The position numbers and the translations under genes were made by a program. The notes under the pieces are model-generated. The model did no database searches. It worked only from the letters and a program-made list of their open reading frames with translations, and was not told where the DNA came from. From Angiostrongylus vasorum (taxonomy: Eukaryota; Nematoda; Chromadorea; Rhabditida; Metastrongylidae), in assembly GCA_018806985.1 (NCBI GenBank), contig JADANN010000380.1, positions 808,501-872,500 on the forward strand: a stretch of 64,000 nucleotides of DNA. The letters are read 5' to 3'. Shown here one piece after another: positions 36,465-47,000 of the stretch. How positions within the stretch are numbered: position 1 is the stretch's first letter; each line of letters opens with the position of its first letter.

Positions 36465-39104
36465 CTTAGCAAGTCCATCCAGGATGGAAAAACGTTTCCT
36501 AATCTTTTGAAGATCAGACCCACATGAAGATAAAGTCGATGAAGCAGATGTGTCTTCTGTACTTTCTCTGTTTTGGTGAGATATTTTATACGTACGTGTG
36601 CTACGATTTGCATCGCCCTTCTTCAATCTAGCAACAACCTTGTAGACGTCTTTGTGGGAGAAACGCAACATATCGCGAAGATAATCACGCTCGGAGGTCA
36701 ACGAATTGATCTTGTCTCCCATCATCTTGATTACCAACTTTAGTTCGTTCATTTTTGTGGAATAGAGTTCGTCTGACGACTTTCGTGCGTCTTTTAACAA
36801 ATTCCCGACATTAGCCACATTAGTAAGTGATTTCAGCTGTTCGAGTTCCTCTTTAAGATACGTGTTCTCCTCTCTTAGACGACCAGCTTCGTAGTTACAG
36901 CGTGATAATCGGTAATTATCGGCTACCTCTTTGCGAATTCTCTCGTTAGCAAGCTTCAGATCTTCCTTCAATTGGCAATTTAAGAAAGCAAACGCATGTA
37001 CTAACAGGTTCGAAAACTTAAGCCGTCTATATACAAGTGTTTCCTTGTCAAAAAAGAAAATAAATTCGATCAATCCGATTAACAATTAGTATAATGATGA
37101 GATAATTGCAAGACTTGATCTCAAGGCCAGACTCAAATCCTCCATTACCCGTTTAGGGAGCTAAGTGTTACCCACTGCACTACTGAGGCCTTTGCTTCGC
37201 CTTTTTATCAGCCAGTTTCCTACCTAATGGCGCCATTAGCAATCAAAAAGCAACTGTTCTAAACTGAAATCGTACGATACAGTGTTTCTTCGCACGAAAT
37301 ACAGAGAAGAATTTAAAATGGATAAATCGTTTGAACCTGCAGATTCTCTAAAATTGCTAGTTGTGATTGCATTTGATTCATTTCAGCTTCACACTCCGCT
37401 ATCTTCTTTTTGAGATTTCCGTTTTCTTTTTCCAGTTCAGCCGATCTTTCCAATAGTTTTTGTCGCTCATCTTCGAATTCTTGCCTATAACGGAAGTGGT
37501 TCATTTATTTCACAATAAGGAAATATTAGTACCTAATTTCAGTCATCCATACTAATAAAATAAAGCGGACGCATCATAGAAATCTATCGAAAACATCGTG
37601 TAACTTTCACCGATAGAAAGCTCGCAGCTCTTCCTTCCTTCCACTAACTCTTTCCCACTCTCGATTCAGCATCTCAGTGTCGGCGGCAAATTTTCTAAAC
37701 GCATAAAACATCTAAATATACAAATAGTTCTCGATAAGAATTCACTAATATCCACGATACCCACGCATGAAACTCGGCCTTTACGCGGTCTAAACGTTCT
37801 TTGCTTAGCGTAAGTTCTGTGAGACGAGTTTCCAATGACTTCCTGGTGATTTCAAGTGCGCTCTCCTTTTTCCTTAACAATGCAGAAGTAAAATGCCTCT
37901 TGAATACTGAAATTTACCCATAAAACTTATCGCATTTACTTTACCGACAATTCTAACTCCAATTTGTGACGAAGAGCGCGATCCTTTTGTGCAAATTGCT
38001 CCTCAAGCCGTGCCTTTTCCCTCTCTAGCTGCAATGAATACTTTGAATACTTCTCACAGAATACAATCCACCAGCTTAGAAGCATTTAAGCGTAATGTCT
38101 TTCAATGAAAGAAAACTAAGGTTAACAGACATTTTCAACAAACCACACGTAGAACAAACGCGGATGTGCAATAAGTTGCGCAAAAGCAATAATTCTATGG
38201 TAGCTCCTAGGCAACCATATTTATCTTATCTCGGCCAGTTTATTAAAGAATTATCTGCAAAAAGAAACGCTGACGTTCCTGATACCATTCCTACCTTGCC
38301 GTAGTGAAATATCTATGCCAAATTCCTTAGAGAATCTATAGGTGGGGGAATGACTATGGTTACTTATCTCTTTTGTTGTGATCAACACCTCGGATCTCGT
38401 ATTTTTTCTTATATTCAACACTAAATAGAAATATCTCCAATCCCTTGAAATAAGGTAACAGGCTTAAACTTAGAACTTACATCTCGACGTCTCATTTCCA
38501 GTTGTTCTGAGTATTCTGCACGAATATCAGCCAACTTAAGATCAATATCTGCACGGTCTTGTTCTCGCTGCTGAAGAAGACGTTTCTCATAGCGACGTTC
38601 TACCCTGGCGCAAAGCTTCTCCGCTACTAAACGTAGTTGATGGTGAGGGTCGACAGTCGTTAGACTCTTAAAACAATTCAGTAAGTAATTACTGAGTCAT
38701 AAAGAAACCCGACTGCAGTGATAATTCACCTTTTCCACCAGAAACATCGCGTATTCTGGAAAATAAGATGAATCACCCTTAATGATCCTAGCGAGTGTTA
38801 CCGAAAAATTCGCAAAACTCTGTTCTACTGTCAAGCCCTTCAAGTTAAAGATATCATTAAAGGTTACAAAACGGCAAGAAGGTTACTCAGCCTTACCTGT
38901 CCTCTTTGTTGTTGGGCTCATGAATCGCGTAATAACAGTGCAGTCACAGATTTCATGAATGATATCAGCGACAAAGAGTACTTTACAATTCTGTCCATTA
39001 CTAGACGCTTCATAACTATACGGAATAATCCTAACATTCTTCAAGTAGTCAACTCTGTCATGAAAATGAATATAGACTTCCGACATCGGAACAGACACTT
39101 GCAT
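36465..39104 (-). CDS. Long coiled-coil protein, family not identified
   Basis: Eight exons are read: 38893-39104 (approximate end), 38730-38755 (only 26 bases), 38481-38666, 37945-38028, 37765 to about 37870, 37611-37694, 37337-37484 and 36465-36965. Almost all borders join in phase; the acceptor of the fifth exon is unclear. From the third exon on the protein is a charged heptad-rich coiled coil (for example RRYEKRLLQQREQDRADIDL, ELEKENGNLKKKIAECEAEM). A Ser/Thr-rich tail with IRKRFSILDG ends the last exon. The general layout recalls centrosomal or ciliary proteins such as OFD1, but the similarity is too loose to name it. The ATG at 39,104 follows GTATACAG, a possible spliced-leader acceptor. 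The last exon either stops at 36,447 or splices at GTGCGT to 29,820. Confidence 0.7.
37190..37250 (-). repeat. Family C fragment in intron
   Basis: Reverse-oriented remnant with CTTCGCCTTTTTATC, AGTTTCCTACCTAATG and TTAGCAATC, in the intron between the last two coiled-coil exons. Confidence 0.45.
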
Positions 39105-39114
39105 TCCTGTATAC

Positions 39115-39510
39115 GATGCACTCCTTCCAACGGTTTACCACCTCATCGTGGCTGAGAGCTGTTCTTGGGCGTCCAACTGCGGTATACAGCGCGGGGATTC
39201 ATCCCCACGGCAGTCTCCCAACCTGAGAAGGGAGTCCGCGTTTCTATCAGGAAGCCCAGCTAAGAGTAAACCAATACCAGGATCTAACACCGTTCTGGTA
39301 TCAAATAAATCGCATGGTGGCAAGTCTCCCTCTGATAAACATGGGCGGCGACTGCCTGTGGCGGTGACGACCTGGGGCAGACCTTTGCCAAGCTGACCTC
39401 GGGACTCCAGGAAACCACAATGACTAAACCAGCAAGACTCTGAAAAATGGCAATTTTGATGGGGCCCGCAGAACTAGTGAGGACGGGCCATCCAAGTATC
39501 CAAGTATATG
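39115..39510 (+). repeat. Family D repeat with duplicated tail unit
   Basis: It runs from the hairpin end (CCTTCCAACGGTTTACCACC) to CCATCCAAGTATCCAAGTAT, showing the tandem tail. It starts only about ten bases from the first coiled-coil exon. Confidence 0.6.
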
Positions 39511-39514
39511 CGAT

Positions 39515-40135
39515 GTACTAGAAGCTTAAAGTTAATTCTTGGTCAAAATGCCAATTTGCTTTGTGGTGAAGAAGTCTGTCAGCTTTACAAGTACTACATA
39601 TCTCTTTTACTTTTTAGAACCCTACTCATTAAAACCAATGTGCTTCGACAGCTATACTTTAATCTCTGGGTGTTCCCAGTATACTCTAATAAACTATTCC
39701 ACATAGTCTGCAATAAGCCAGAAAAAAAGTGGCCTGGACCGCAACATAAGAACAATGCACACAGGCATTCCTTCGTCACTGACGTTCCTATGTGTTAGAC
39801 AGCTCGATAACCAAAGAAGAAGATGCTTAGAAAGTTATCTCGTTGGACGACTAACACAACGTACAGGGTGGTTCTTCGACAGTTGACGACAAATTCTCGA
39901 TCAATACAGCATTTCAGAAGTTAAGGGCTTTGAAGATTTATATTGAAAACGTTATGCTTTATCGTATTAATTGCATATATATATAACATACAGCGTTCCT
40001 TCGTGACTAAATACCTTTCGAACCAGGATTTTCAAAAAAAAACTAGCGAAAATTAAATTATTAGAATTCTCAATGCAAAAGCGGCATATGCAAACATATC
40101 CTATATATAAATGTAAATATTTTTCAATTTTACTT
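39515..40135. other. No gene recognised
   Basis: Short frames on both strands; no similarity or splice structure seen. Confidence 0.35.
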
Positions 40136-40139
40136 TACA

Positions 40140-40485
40140 TGACCCATCTTCACGTCGACTGTGCGGATCCCAGCACTTCTTTTTCCCCGCATTCACCCAC
40201 TAACGTTTTCCAACTTTCACGTGTGGCTTCGGCTACTGCTTGAAGATTTTTTCATTTCATCTTTAAAGTCGTAGAACGCTGGTCGAGTCGATTCTCCTTG
40301 GAGTCCTGAGATAGCCGGGTTGGAGCGTTCGCAATTGCGTTGCAAAGAGCTACTTTTTCTTGGACAAGTCCGGTACCGATTTCTCGACCTCAGAGGGATG
40401 ACAGGCATGGCAAGGTCGGAGCGCGACCGAAGCAGCATCGTGCTCGTGATAACGGAGCATCACTACCAGTGTGCTATCCATCCCT
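40140..40485 (-). repeat. tRNA-headed SINE, family B
   Basis: On the minus strand the head near 40,485 reads GGATAGCACACTGGTAGTG (A-box-like). The central block with GTCATCCCTCTGAGGTCGAG and ATCGGTACC follows, then the tail shared with the 4.6-kb copy. Confidence 0.6.
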
Positions 40486-40499
40486 TGCACGTCTACATA

Positions 40500-41050
40500 C
40501 ATGCATGTGTAGTATATGGACATCACCTTGTCTTGCTGGACAATATCCAAACTGTCCATTGGCTCCCGTGCTCAAAAAAAGATGTGAAATATAAACTTCA
40601 GACCACACAATGGAAGAAAGATATCTCATGGGCTTCAGATGATCACAATCCCATCTCTGAGAAATAATACACCTTGTGTCTGTTATGTAAACAATTGTAG
40701 ACCTTAATTATTATTAATCCAAATAATTAAATCTAATATGAGCCAACGTATTTTGGAATAAACAAGAACTGCATTGGATTCAAATCAGCTGACGCACTAT
40801 GGATTATATAAAGCAGGATGACAACGTTCACTGTCGACTGCGCCAAAAATACGTCTACGCATTGAATATCATCAATGTACAAGAGATGCCGGATGATGGT
40901 AACGGGCCAAACATCCTGCTCAACTCCATGATGACAAACGAAGAAATCATGCAAAACCTAAGATTTATAAAACTGATGGATCCGGATTTAAAAGTGATGA
41001 ATAAAGATGGGACTTATGGAGTGATTTTGTTGAGCTGATGCAAACTTGAC
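40500..41050. other. No gene recognised
   Basis: A plus-strand frame of about 79 codons (40,799-41,038) reads like protein (MTNEEIMQNLRFIKLMDPDL). It has no family match and no visible splice partners. Confidence 0.3.
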
Positions 41051-41054
41051 AACT

Positions 41055-41145
41055 AGATTAACCTCGCATCAGATCAACAAGACCAGTTCATAAGAACGTG
41101 TAAATAAATATACCGATTATTTATGGCGAAGTTTATAGTTTATGA
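41055..41145 (+). repeat. Repeat family G
   Basis: About 90 bases containing CCTCGCATCAGATCAACAAG and GATTATTTATGGCGA recur in direct orientation at 45,630-45,710. Confidence 0.55.
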
Positions 41146-41365
41146 AATCCTTTGAGTTATTAAAAGATGAGGCTACGCAATGGCGCAAATAGAATTTTTG
41201 TAAAGAACAGCTTCATTGAAGCTCACCGCAAACACAACCCATGTAGTCAAACTACCTTGCGCTAGCGACGATTCGAAATTCAAACATGATTAAAACATGG
41301 ACCTCAACGCAAATGTGATAGAATAAAGGGACTTAGTAAAACATCAAAATAAGCGGGAAGCAAAC

Positions 41366-41595
41366 CTTATCAACGTTGACAGGAGCGTGCTGACCAAGAA
41401 TATTTGTGAAGTGGTTGCTAATATTAAGTGCACGATAAACGGCTTTGGTTAGAATATTCTCAACATCCCATGAAGTGACAACCTGGAATCGCCACACTCT
41501 CTCACTAAAAACCATCTACGTAGAAAAAAAAATCCGAGCGCAAAAGAACGCACCTTTCCTTCAGTGGCAACAGATTTAAACATTCTATCTGCCAT
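41366..41595 (-). CDS. 5' exons of an unidentified small gene
   Basis: Two exons are read, 41554-41595 (14 codons from an ATG to a GTGCGT donor) and 41366-41515 (50 codons between CTACGTAG and GTTTGC), joining in phase 0. The peptide includes VWRFQVVTSWDVENILTKAV and ends NVDK at the donor. It has no signal peptide. I do not recognise the family, and later exons between 40.7 and 41.3 kb are not evident. The ATG lies about 245 bases downstream of the NDUFB6 stop on the same strand, a spacing seen between genes of nematode operons, so it could be a second operon member (inference). Confidence 0.5.
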
Positions 41596-41840
41596 TAACA
41601 CAGTGTATGTTCTTTAAGGATATACCAAACTATGAAAGTGGAAGTGAATGGACGATTCACAGTAAGCATAGTATCTAGCGAATTGTGTTACGTTGGAAGT
41701 ATACCAGAAACTCATCAAAAAAAAAGTAGCTAAAACTTTATTGTACAATCCAGTACAACGACAAAGTTCGAGATTTAGAGGGATATAAGAATACAAAATT
41801 GCATGCAATTTAACCTATTTACTACGATACCCTACGAAGG

Positions 41841-43093
41841 TCACCATGGCCGCTGTGTTGTTCCCACATCCAAATAGGATGTCCTCTTATCAAAGGTCGG
41901 ACTGAAAAAAGTCCATAACCATCACGGCAGCATAAATTTTCAAATGAGCCCCTTACCCACATCCGAATATAATGAGTTCTGCTTACCTCAGATAACGATA
42001 CTTTGCGGGGTCGACCAGTGCTTTTTCCCTCAATCCAGGATAACCTTTGTCAATTTCGTCTTTATTAACGATAATTTCCCTTAACGGCATGGTCTCAATT
42101 CCACGAAGATGCTGCCAATCCTTAACCGACCATAATTTTATATAAAGAAGTAAAAGAATAAAGGTAAAGCTCTCGGGGTTCACCAATCCCTGAGGGATGC
42201 CCCATGCATTCGACTTTAATAACCATCGTTGGAGGTTACTGAATGCATATCTGGCCTTTACAATGACTCGCGGTGGCCTACCGATGTATCGAGCCAGTGT
42301 TGCTAACCTCCCAGACAAGTCTGGTACCACTTTGCCGACCCGGTAGGGATGGAAGAATTCGTGAACCACGAACGCCGGGATGGATCCCACGTGTGTATTG
42401 CAGGGCGCCTCTGACCACTGCGCCATACGCGCCCTTTTTACAAGTATGAAACTCAACTATACGAGTAGAGATATGGGTTAGCTTTATACTTACCTTAACC
42501 TCATATTTCCAGTAGTAATAGCCTGTCTCTAGAGCAAGGAACATCATAAATATTTTAGGTACAAGAACACGAATAGCAGTTCCATAGTACACGCCGAAAG
42601 TTGGCTTTAGGAAATGAAGATACAATTTGTCCCATGGCCACCTGTACAGTATTCGAATGGGATTCAGTTGACGGTGAACAGCATCAACTACAATCGGCTC
42701 GTCAGGGTGAAGATGCTGGTCCTGGAAAAAACATAACAAACCTTAAAAAGGCTTCATTCTAGTCAGCAAGATACTGGGATGAAAACAATTGAGTGTTTAC
42801 CTTAAGCCACTTCATTCGCCATTCTCTTTCTGCTGGACTAAGCCCAGCGGCCCTAACACGCTCGTCCGCCATGTGCAATTCCAAAGACATAGGATCGTTA
42901 AGGCTAAGAAGCTAAGCTACGATTTACGTTAAAAGTGTACTTAAAGAAAACAGAAAATACAGCACAGTCCGAGGACCTACCGATGGCTTGGCTTGTCCGA
43001 TCCAGATTTCTTTAGTGTTGCAGGGGGCGGTATGCCAGACCGAGTATAGGGTGAGTTACCCTGCCTTTCCGGCTTTACATACTGATTACCCAT
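41841..43093 (-). CDS. NDUFB6: NADH dehydrogenase 1 beta subcomplex subunit 6 (complex I)
   Basis: NDUFB6 (B17) is an accessory membrane-arm subunit of respiratory complex I in the mitochondrial inner membrane. Five exons are read: 42981-43093, 42801-42903, 42494-42721, 41987-42120 and 41841-41901. All join in phase and give about 212 residues, longer than the 128 of the human protein. The identity rests on REWRMKWLKDQHLHPDEPIV, which lines up with the human RRRWLKDQELSPREPV, and on a following hydrophobic segment (TAIRVLVPKIFMMFLALETG) ending YYYWKYEVK like human YYMKYHV. An acidic soluble tail follows. The acceptor of exon 4 could lie nine bases further in. A family A SINE sits in the intron before exon 4. 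The gene is divergent from eIF2D. Confidence 0.9.
42160..42438 (-). repeat. tRNA-headed SINE, family A, in NDUFB6 intron
   Basis: A full-length copy: head near 42,436 (GGGCGCGTATGGCGCAGTGG), B-box-like GGGATCCATCCCGGC near 42,375, central block near 42,320-42,350, tail near 42,160 with AGCTTTACC. Confidence 0.7.
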
Positions 43094-43194
43094 AATTAAC
43101 TATATCTAAACATAGGAAAAACTACAAATTCATAGCAGATCTACTGTACCCCAGACGTACCCAATATTCTCACATTAAACAATGAAAGGATAAA

Positions 43195-43412
43195 GGATAA
43201 AGCTCTCGACGTTGATCAATCTCTGACGGATGTGCCAAGAACTCCATTTCATTGAGCATCGCTGGAGGTGACAGGATGCATATCGAATAAGAGGTGACTG
43301 GCCTTTAATTTAGCGAGCCCAAAGGGACGAAAGGCTTCGTCAGCCTGGGACGCGGGGATCGATCTCATGTGTATGTAGGGACCTCCGACCACTGCGCTAC
43401 ACGCGCCTCTAT
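43195..43412 (-). repeat. tRNA-headed SINE, family A, internally deleted
   Basis: The head near 43,410 (GCGCGTGTAGCGCAGTGGTC) and the tail near 43,195 (GATAAAGGATAAAGC, showing a duplicated TTTATCC tail unit on the minus strand) are present, with a piece of the middle missing. It lies between the divergent NDUFB6 and eIF2D genes. Confidence 0.65.
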
Positions 43413-44027
43413 CACTGAACAATAGCTGCGGAGAATTTGGCAAAAGAAGAAAACTTGAAGTGTATTGAAGATGCTATCAGTTGGTAGAACAATATTTTAA
43501 AAACAGAACGAAACAGGACCAACGACAGCAAAACCATCAGAAGCGGTGTTGAGGAAGACAAGGTTTGTTGAAAGCAGGCGTTCGCTAGGATAATCCATGT
43601 GTAATTGGCGAGAATGTGGAAACATTGACTTACAGTAATACCAAAAATCGGAACCAATTAACAATTTGCACGGTAATATAGGAGTCAGAGAACGGAATTC
43701 TGGGGAGAACTGTTGGTTTTCAGCGCAAGCAGTTTGAAATTGTTCTGTGTTAGTATGTCCTCTTTGCATATCGTTTGATGGCAGACTTAATACAAGTCAA
43801 CATAAATATGCATAATTTTCGCTTTCTAGGTTTATTTTTATCCCTGAAACAGTGAAGTGGCAAGGAAACCAGGCCCTCTTATCTCTTCTAAACAGCGCAG
43901 GTTTGGTTCAGTTGGGTTCTGCCTGAAGTGCAGCCGACGCGTTGGACGAGTTCGTGACGTTTAGGGTGTGGTGCTTCTGCCAAGTGGTCTCCGATTTCGA
44001 TTCGTGGCTGGAGCAGTCGTGGCAGAA

Positions 44028-47000
44028 ATGTTCCGGAAACCATTTTCTGTCAAGAAGAACACTAGCCTCAGGAATTCAGACGCAAAGAAGCTGCTTCAAC
44101 GGCTTCCTGAAGAGGGCGTGGCGGTGCTGCCGAAGAAAGGGCTGGTCGCTCACGTCAAGCTTTTAGCTTTTAACGGCACCGTTGTCAATGTGTACGTGGT
44201 CGATAAGGAGCCCATGTTGTTTGACTTTGACGATTCCGGATTTCTCTTTCCAACGTTGTATTTCGCCTGGATCGGCCCTACTGCTTTCCCTACGCTTGTT
44301 GTGCACGAGAGTGTCCTTCGCTATTTAGAGAATGGAGCCGATTTGATGCTACAGGGTGGGTTATGCAGCCTTGTAGAGTTCTATTTCGAACTTCACGTGA
44401 AACGCACATGTTCGTAGATGAAGAATGAAGTCGTCTTCGACGAGTTCGACACCGTTTTCTATGCGTTGTGAAGTTGATGTTTCCTAGGTGTTACACGTAA
44501 TTCTCTAATTGTTCAGGAGTAATCCGTGATGCAATCCCGTTGAGCGACTTCCCACGTGGTTCTCCTGTGACGATCTCAGTCCTCAGAGGTGGTCATATAA
44601 TGGGGCCCATGGTTGTCGGCACAGCGCTAATGTCCTCTGAAGAGATGATAGCAAACAAGTTTGAGGTAGTCTCAGCCACTATTTTAGATGTTCAGCTACT
44701 ATCATTAAATCGGTGTTTTTTTTAACAAAATTTAGGGTAAAGGCGTTCAAGTGCTGCATATCTTCAAGGATACTCTATGGTGAGTCGTGTTTGGAGAGCT
44801 GATAGGCTAGAAGACAAAGACAGTCGTTGGTCTTTCAACCATGTCATAAGGATAACGTATTGGCTTTGAATGATCAGGATGACCCATCGAGCAGTAAAGA
44901 TGATCTAGAATTCTTTAGGGAATTTGGATCACGTGTCTGTCCTCCATTACACAGTCTGGATTGTCTTTCCAAGAGTACGGATAAAACTGAGGCATCTGTT
45001 GAGGAGAAATTTTCCGTCCAGTGATGTCGGTGTGTTACATAACAGCGTATTACTAGATATTTAATAATTGGATGACTCTTTCACGAAGAAAAGTGTGAGC
45101 TCCAACAAGCTCTTAGTATATTGCTGGTTTGCTAAGTTCTGTCGTGAAAAAACTTCCCCAAGAAATAACCTGGTTTTGTTGAGCTGTTGCGTGGTTGGTA
45201 TAGTAGTCGCCGTTGTTGACGTTGTTGTTGTTGTTGTTGTTGTTGTTGTTATTGTTGTTGTTGTTGTTATTGTTGTTGTTGTTGTTGGTCGATGGCTGAC
45301 GTTTCGGCGATTTCGCCTTCCTCAGAGCCGTGCTGTTACAAGTGAGACTCTACAGCATATAGTTTTATTTAGAACTCGATATGGGCACCAGCACTCGCCA
45401 CCATCTGCTCAAGCCGACCGGGAACTCCATATGGATGTCGCAATCTTCAGTAGAGAGTGCTAGACACCAATGCGGCTACCAACCACGCCATTTAAATTGT
45501 TTCTTAAGCACAGTTCGCCCACTCAGTCCACTCGTAACAGCAGGGCTCTGAGGAAGCCGAAATCGCCGAGACGTCAGCCATCGACCAACAACACCAACAG
45601 ACAACAAAACCATGACTATATCAACCCTCGCATCAGCTCAACAAGACCAGATCATAAGAACACATATGTAAATGTATCGATTATTTATGGCGAGGTTTAT
45701 AGAAAGTCGGTCTTTTGAATTTCCCAAGAAACCTGTGCTAGAGCTTTACAAGGTCATCATCACAGGTAATCATTGGTCTTTATTGGTCTTGGTAAATCTT
45801 AACCCTTCTTTCATCTTGGTTCTTTTTTAGATAATTTGTATTATTTCTGCACATTTTTGTGTCCAACCTAAAATTCTGTCGTGATTTCCAGGCGAACATC
45901 ACTCATCTTGTGAGAACAAAAGTCTAGATGACAATTCTTCCATAGCCACCACATCTTCAGAGGAATCGATGGATGAGCTGGTGAACTTTTGGTGTTTTCA
46001 ATTCTGCACTGTGAAACGTGTAAGTTTCCACAAAATAAAAAAACGGAAGAAGCCACTGTTTCCAGTTGCTTCGCTGTTTCTTAGCTGCCCTCAAGTTCAG
46101 ATTGGAGAAGTTGCCAATGGATGTTGGACAGGTTTGTTGTTGTCTTTTTGTAAACTCTTTGATATTCTCAACGTCAAGAAATAGTACTGACAGTCACAAC
46201 GTTCTGTGGAGCTTGACTTCACATGTTTACTTTCCTTTAGTTTTAGTTCTATTCTACGTGTCTGCTCAAATGCGTTCCCAGTGGGCGGCGTTTGGATATG
46301 AAGAAAGACAAAATATAAAAAATTTAGCGCGTTCCTCAACGAGGTGAGATGGTGACTTATTGGGAATACCTACTGGTGCAATTATAGAGATAAATTTGAG
46401 GTAAACAAATCAAAAGATGGCCCTCTGGTTGAGATTAGAAGCGACGGAAAAGGATGCGACATGATTGTCGAGCTCTTCAAGTCAAATCCAGCTTTGCGGT
46501 CATTTACTGTTAGTGACGAGATTGTACAAGATGAGCGAAGAGCAACCACGTGTGGTCCGAAGATCTGCGAGTTCTACTCTGTGAGGTTTTTCTGTCAGCT
46601 GTATTGTAGTCTCATGAATACTTTCTGTAAAGTGTCTATTGAGCGAGTTGTTCAGGTAACGGATGCAGTCTTACCAATTCTACGGTGTTGTGGGAATTAT
46701 ACGAAAGGCCAACTGTTAGCAGTTCCAGAAATCCGCCAAATCGTGACGGACTATGTGAAGCGTGAGGTATGTGACTATTCATATTTGTGCTTCACTTAGA
46801 AAATGTCTTTGATATGTAGGTATAATGTAAACCTTTTTTTATTTACTGCTCGTTATAATTTTTTTCACTGCGAGGTATTACGTGTGATACAACCACAGTG
46901 GTGCTGTGATATTTGCAACATTCCTGATCGCAGTTGTCTGCGGTGGGGAACGAAAGCGGTATTACCATTTCCGAGGGCTAACGCGTTCATCACCACAAAA

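Larger units (their letters stand above)
45283..45592. mobile_element. Foldback element with hammerhead-like arm ends (copy 3)
   Basis: The arms 45,283-45,350 and 45,525-45,592 are inverted repeats. Each contains a hammerhead-like core: minus strand 45,295-45,328, plus strand 45,546-45,578. It lies in eIF2D intron 4 and has the same structure as the 1-900 and 24.75-kb elements, with a different loop. Confidence 0.65.

Noticed and set aside
45205..45290. Regular GTT periodicity as a possible structured array
   Set aside because: Unit length is three bases without spacers; it is a microsatellite, not a CRISPR or satellite array.
45068..45463. A 131-codon frame with a long Val run
   Set aside because: The Val run is the (GTT)n microsatellite and the rest is foldback arm, all inside an eIF2D intron.
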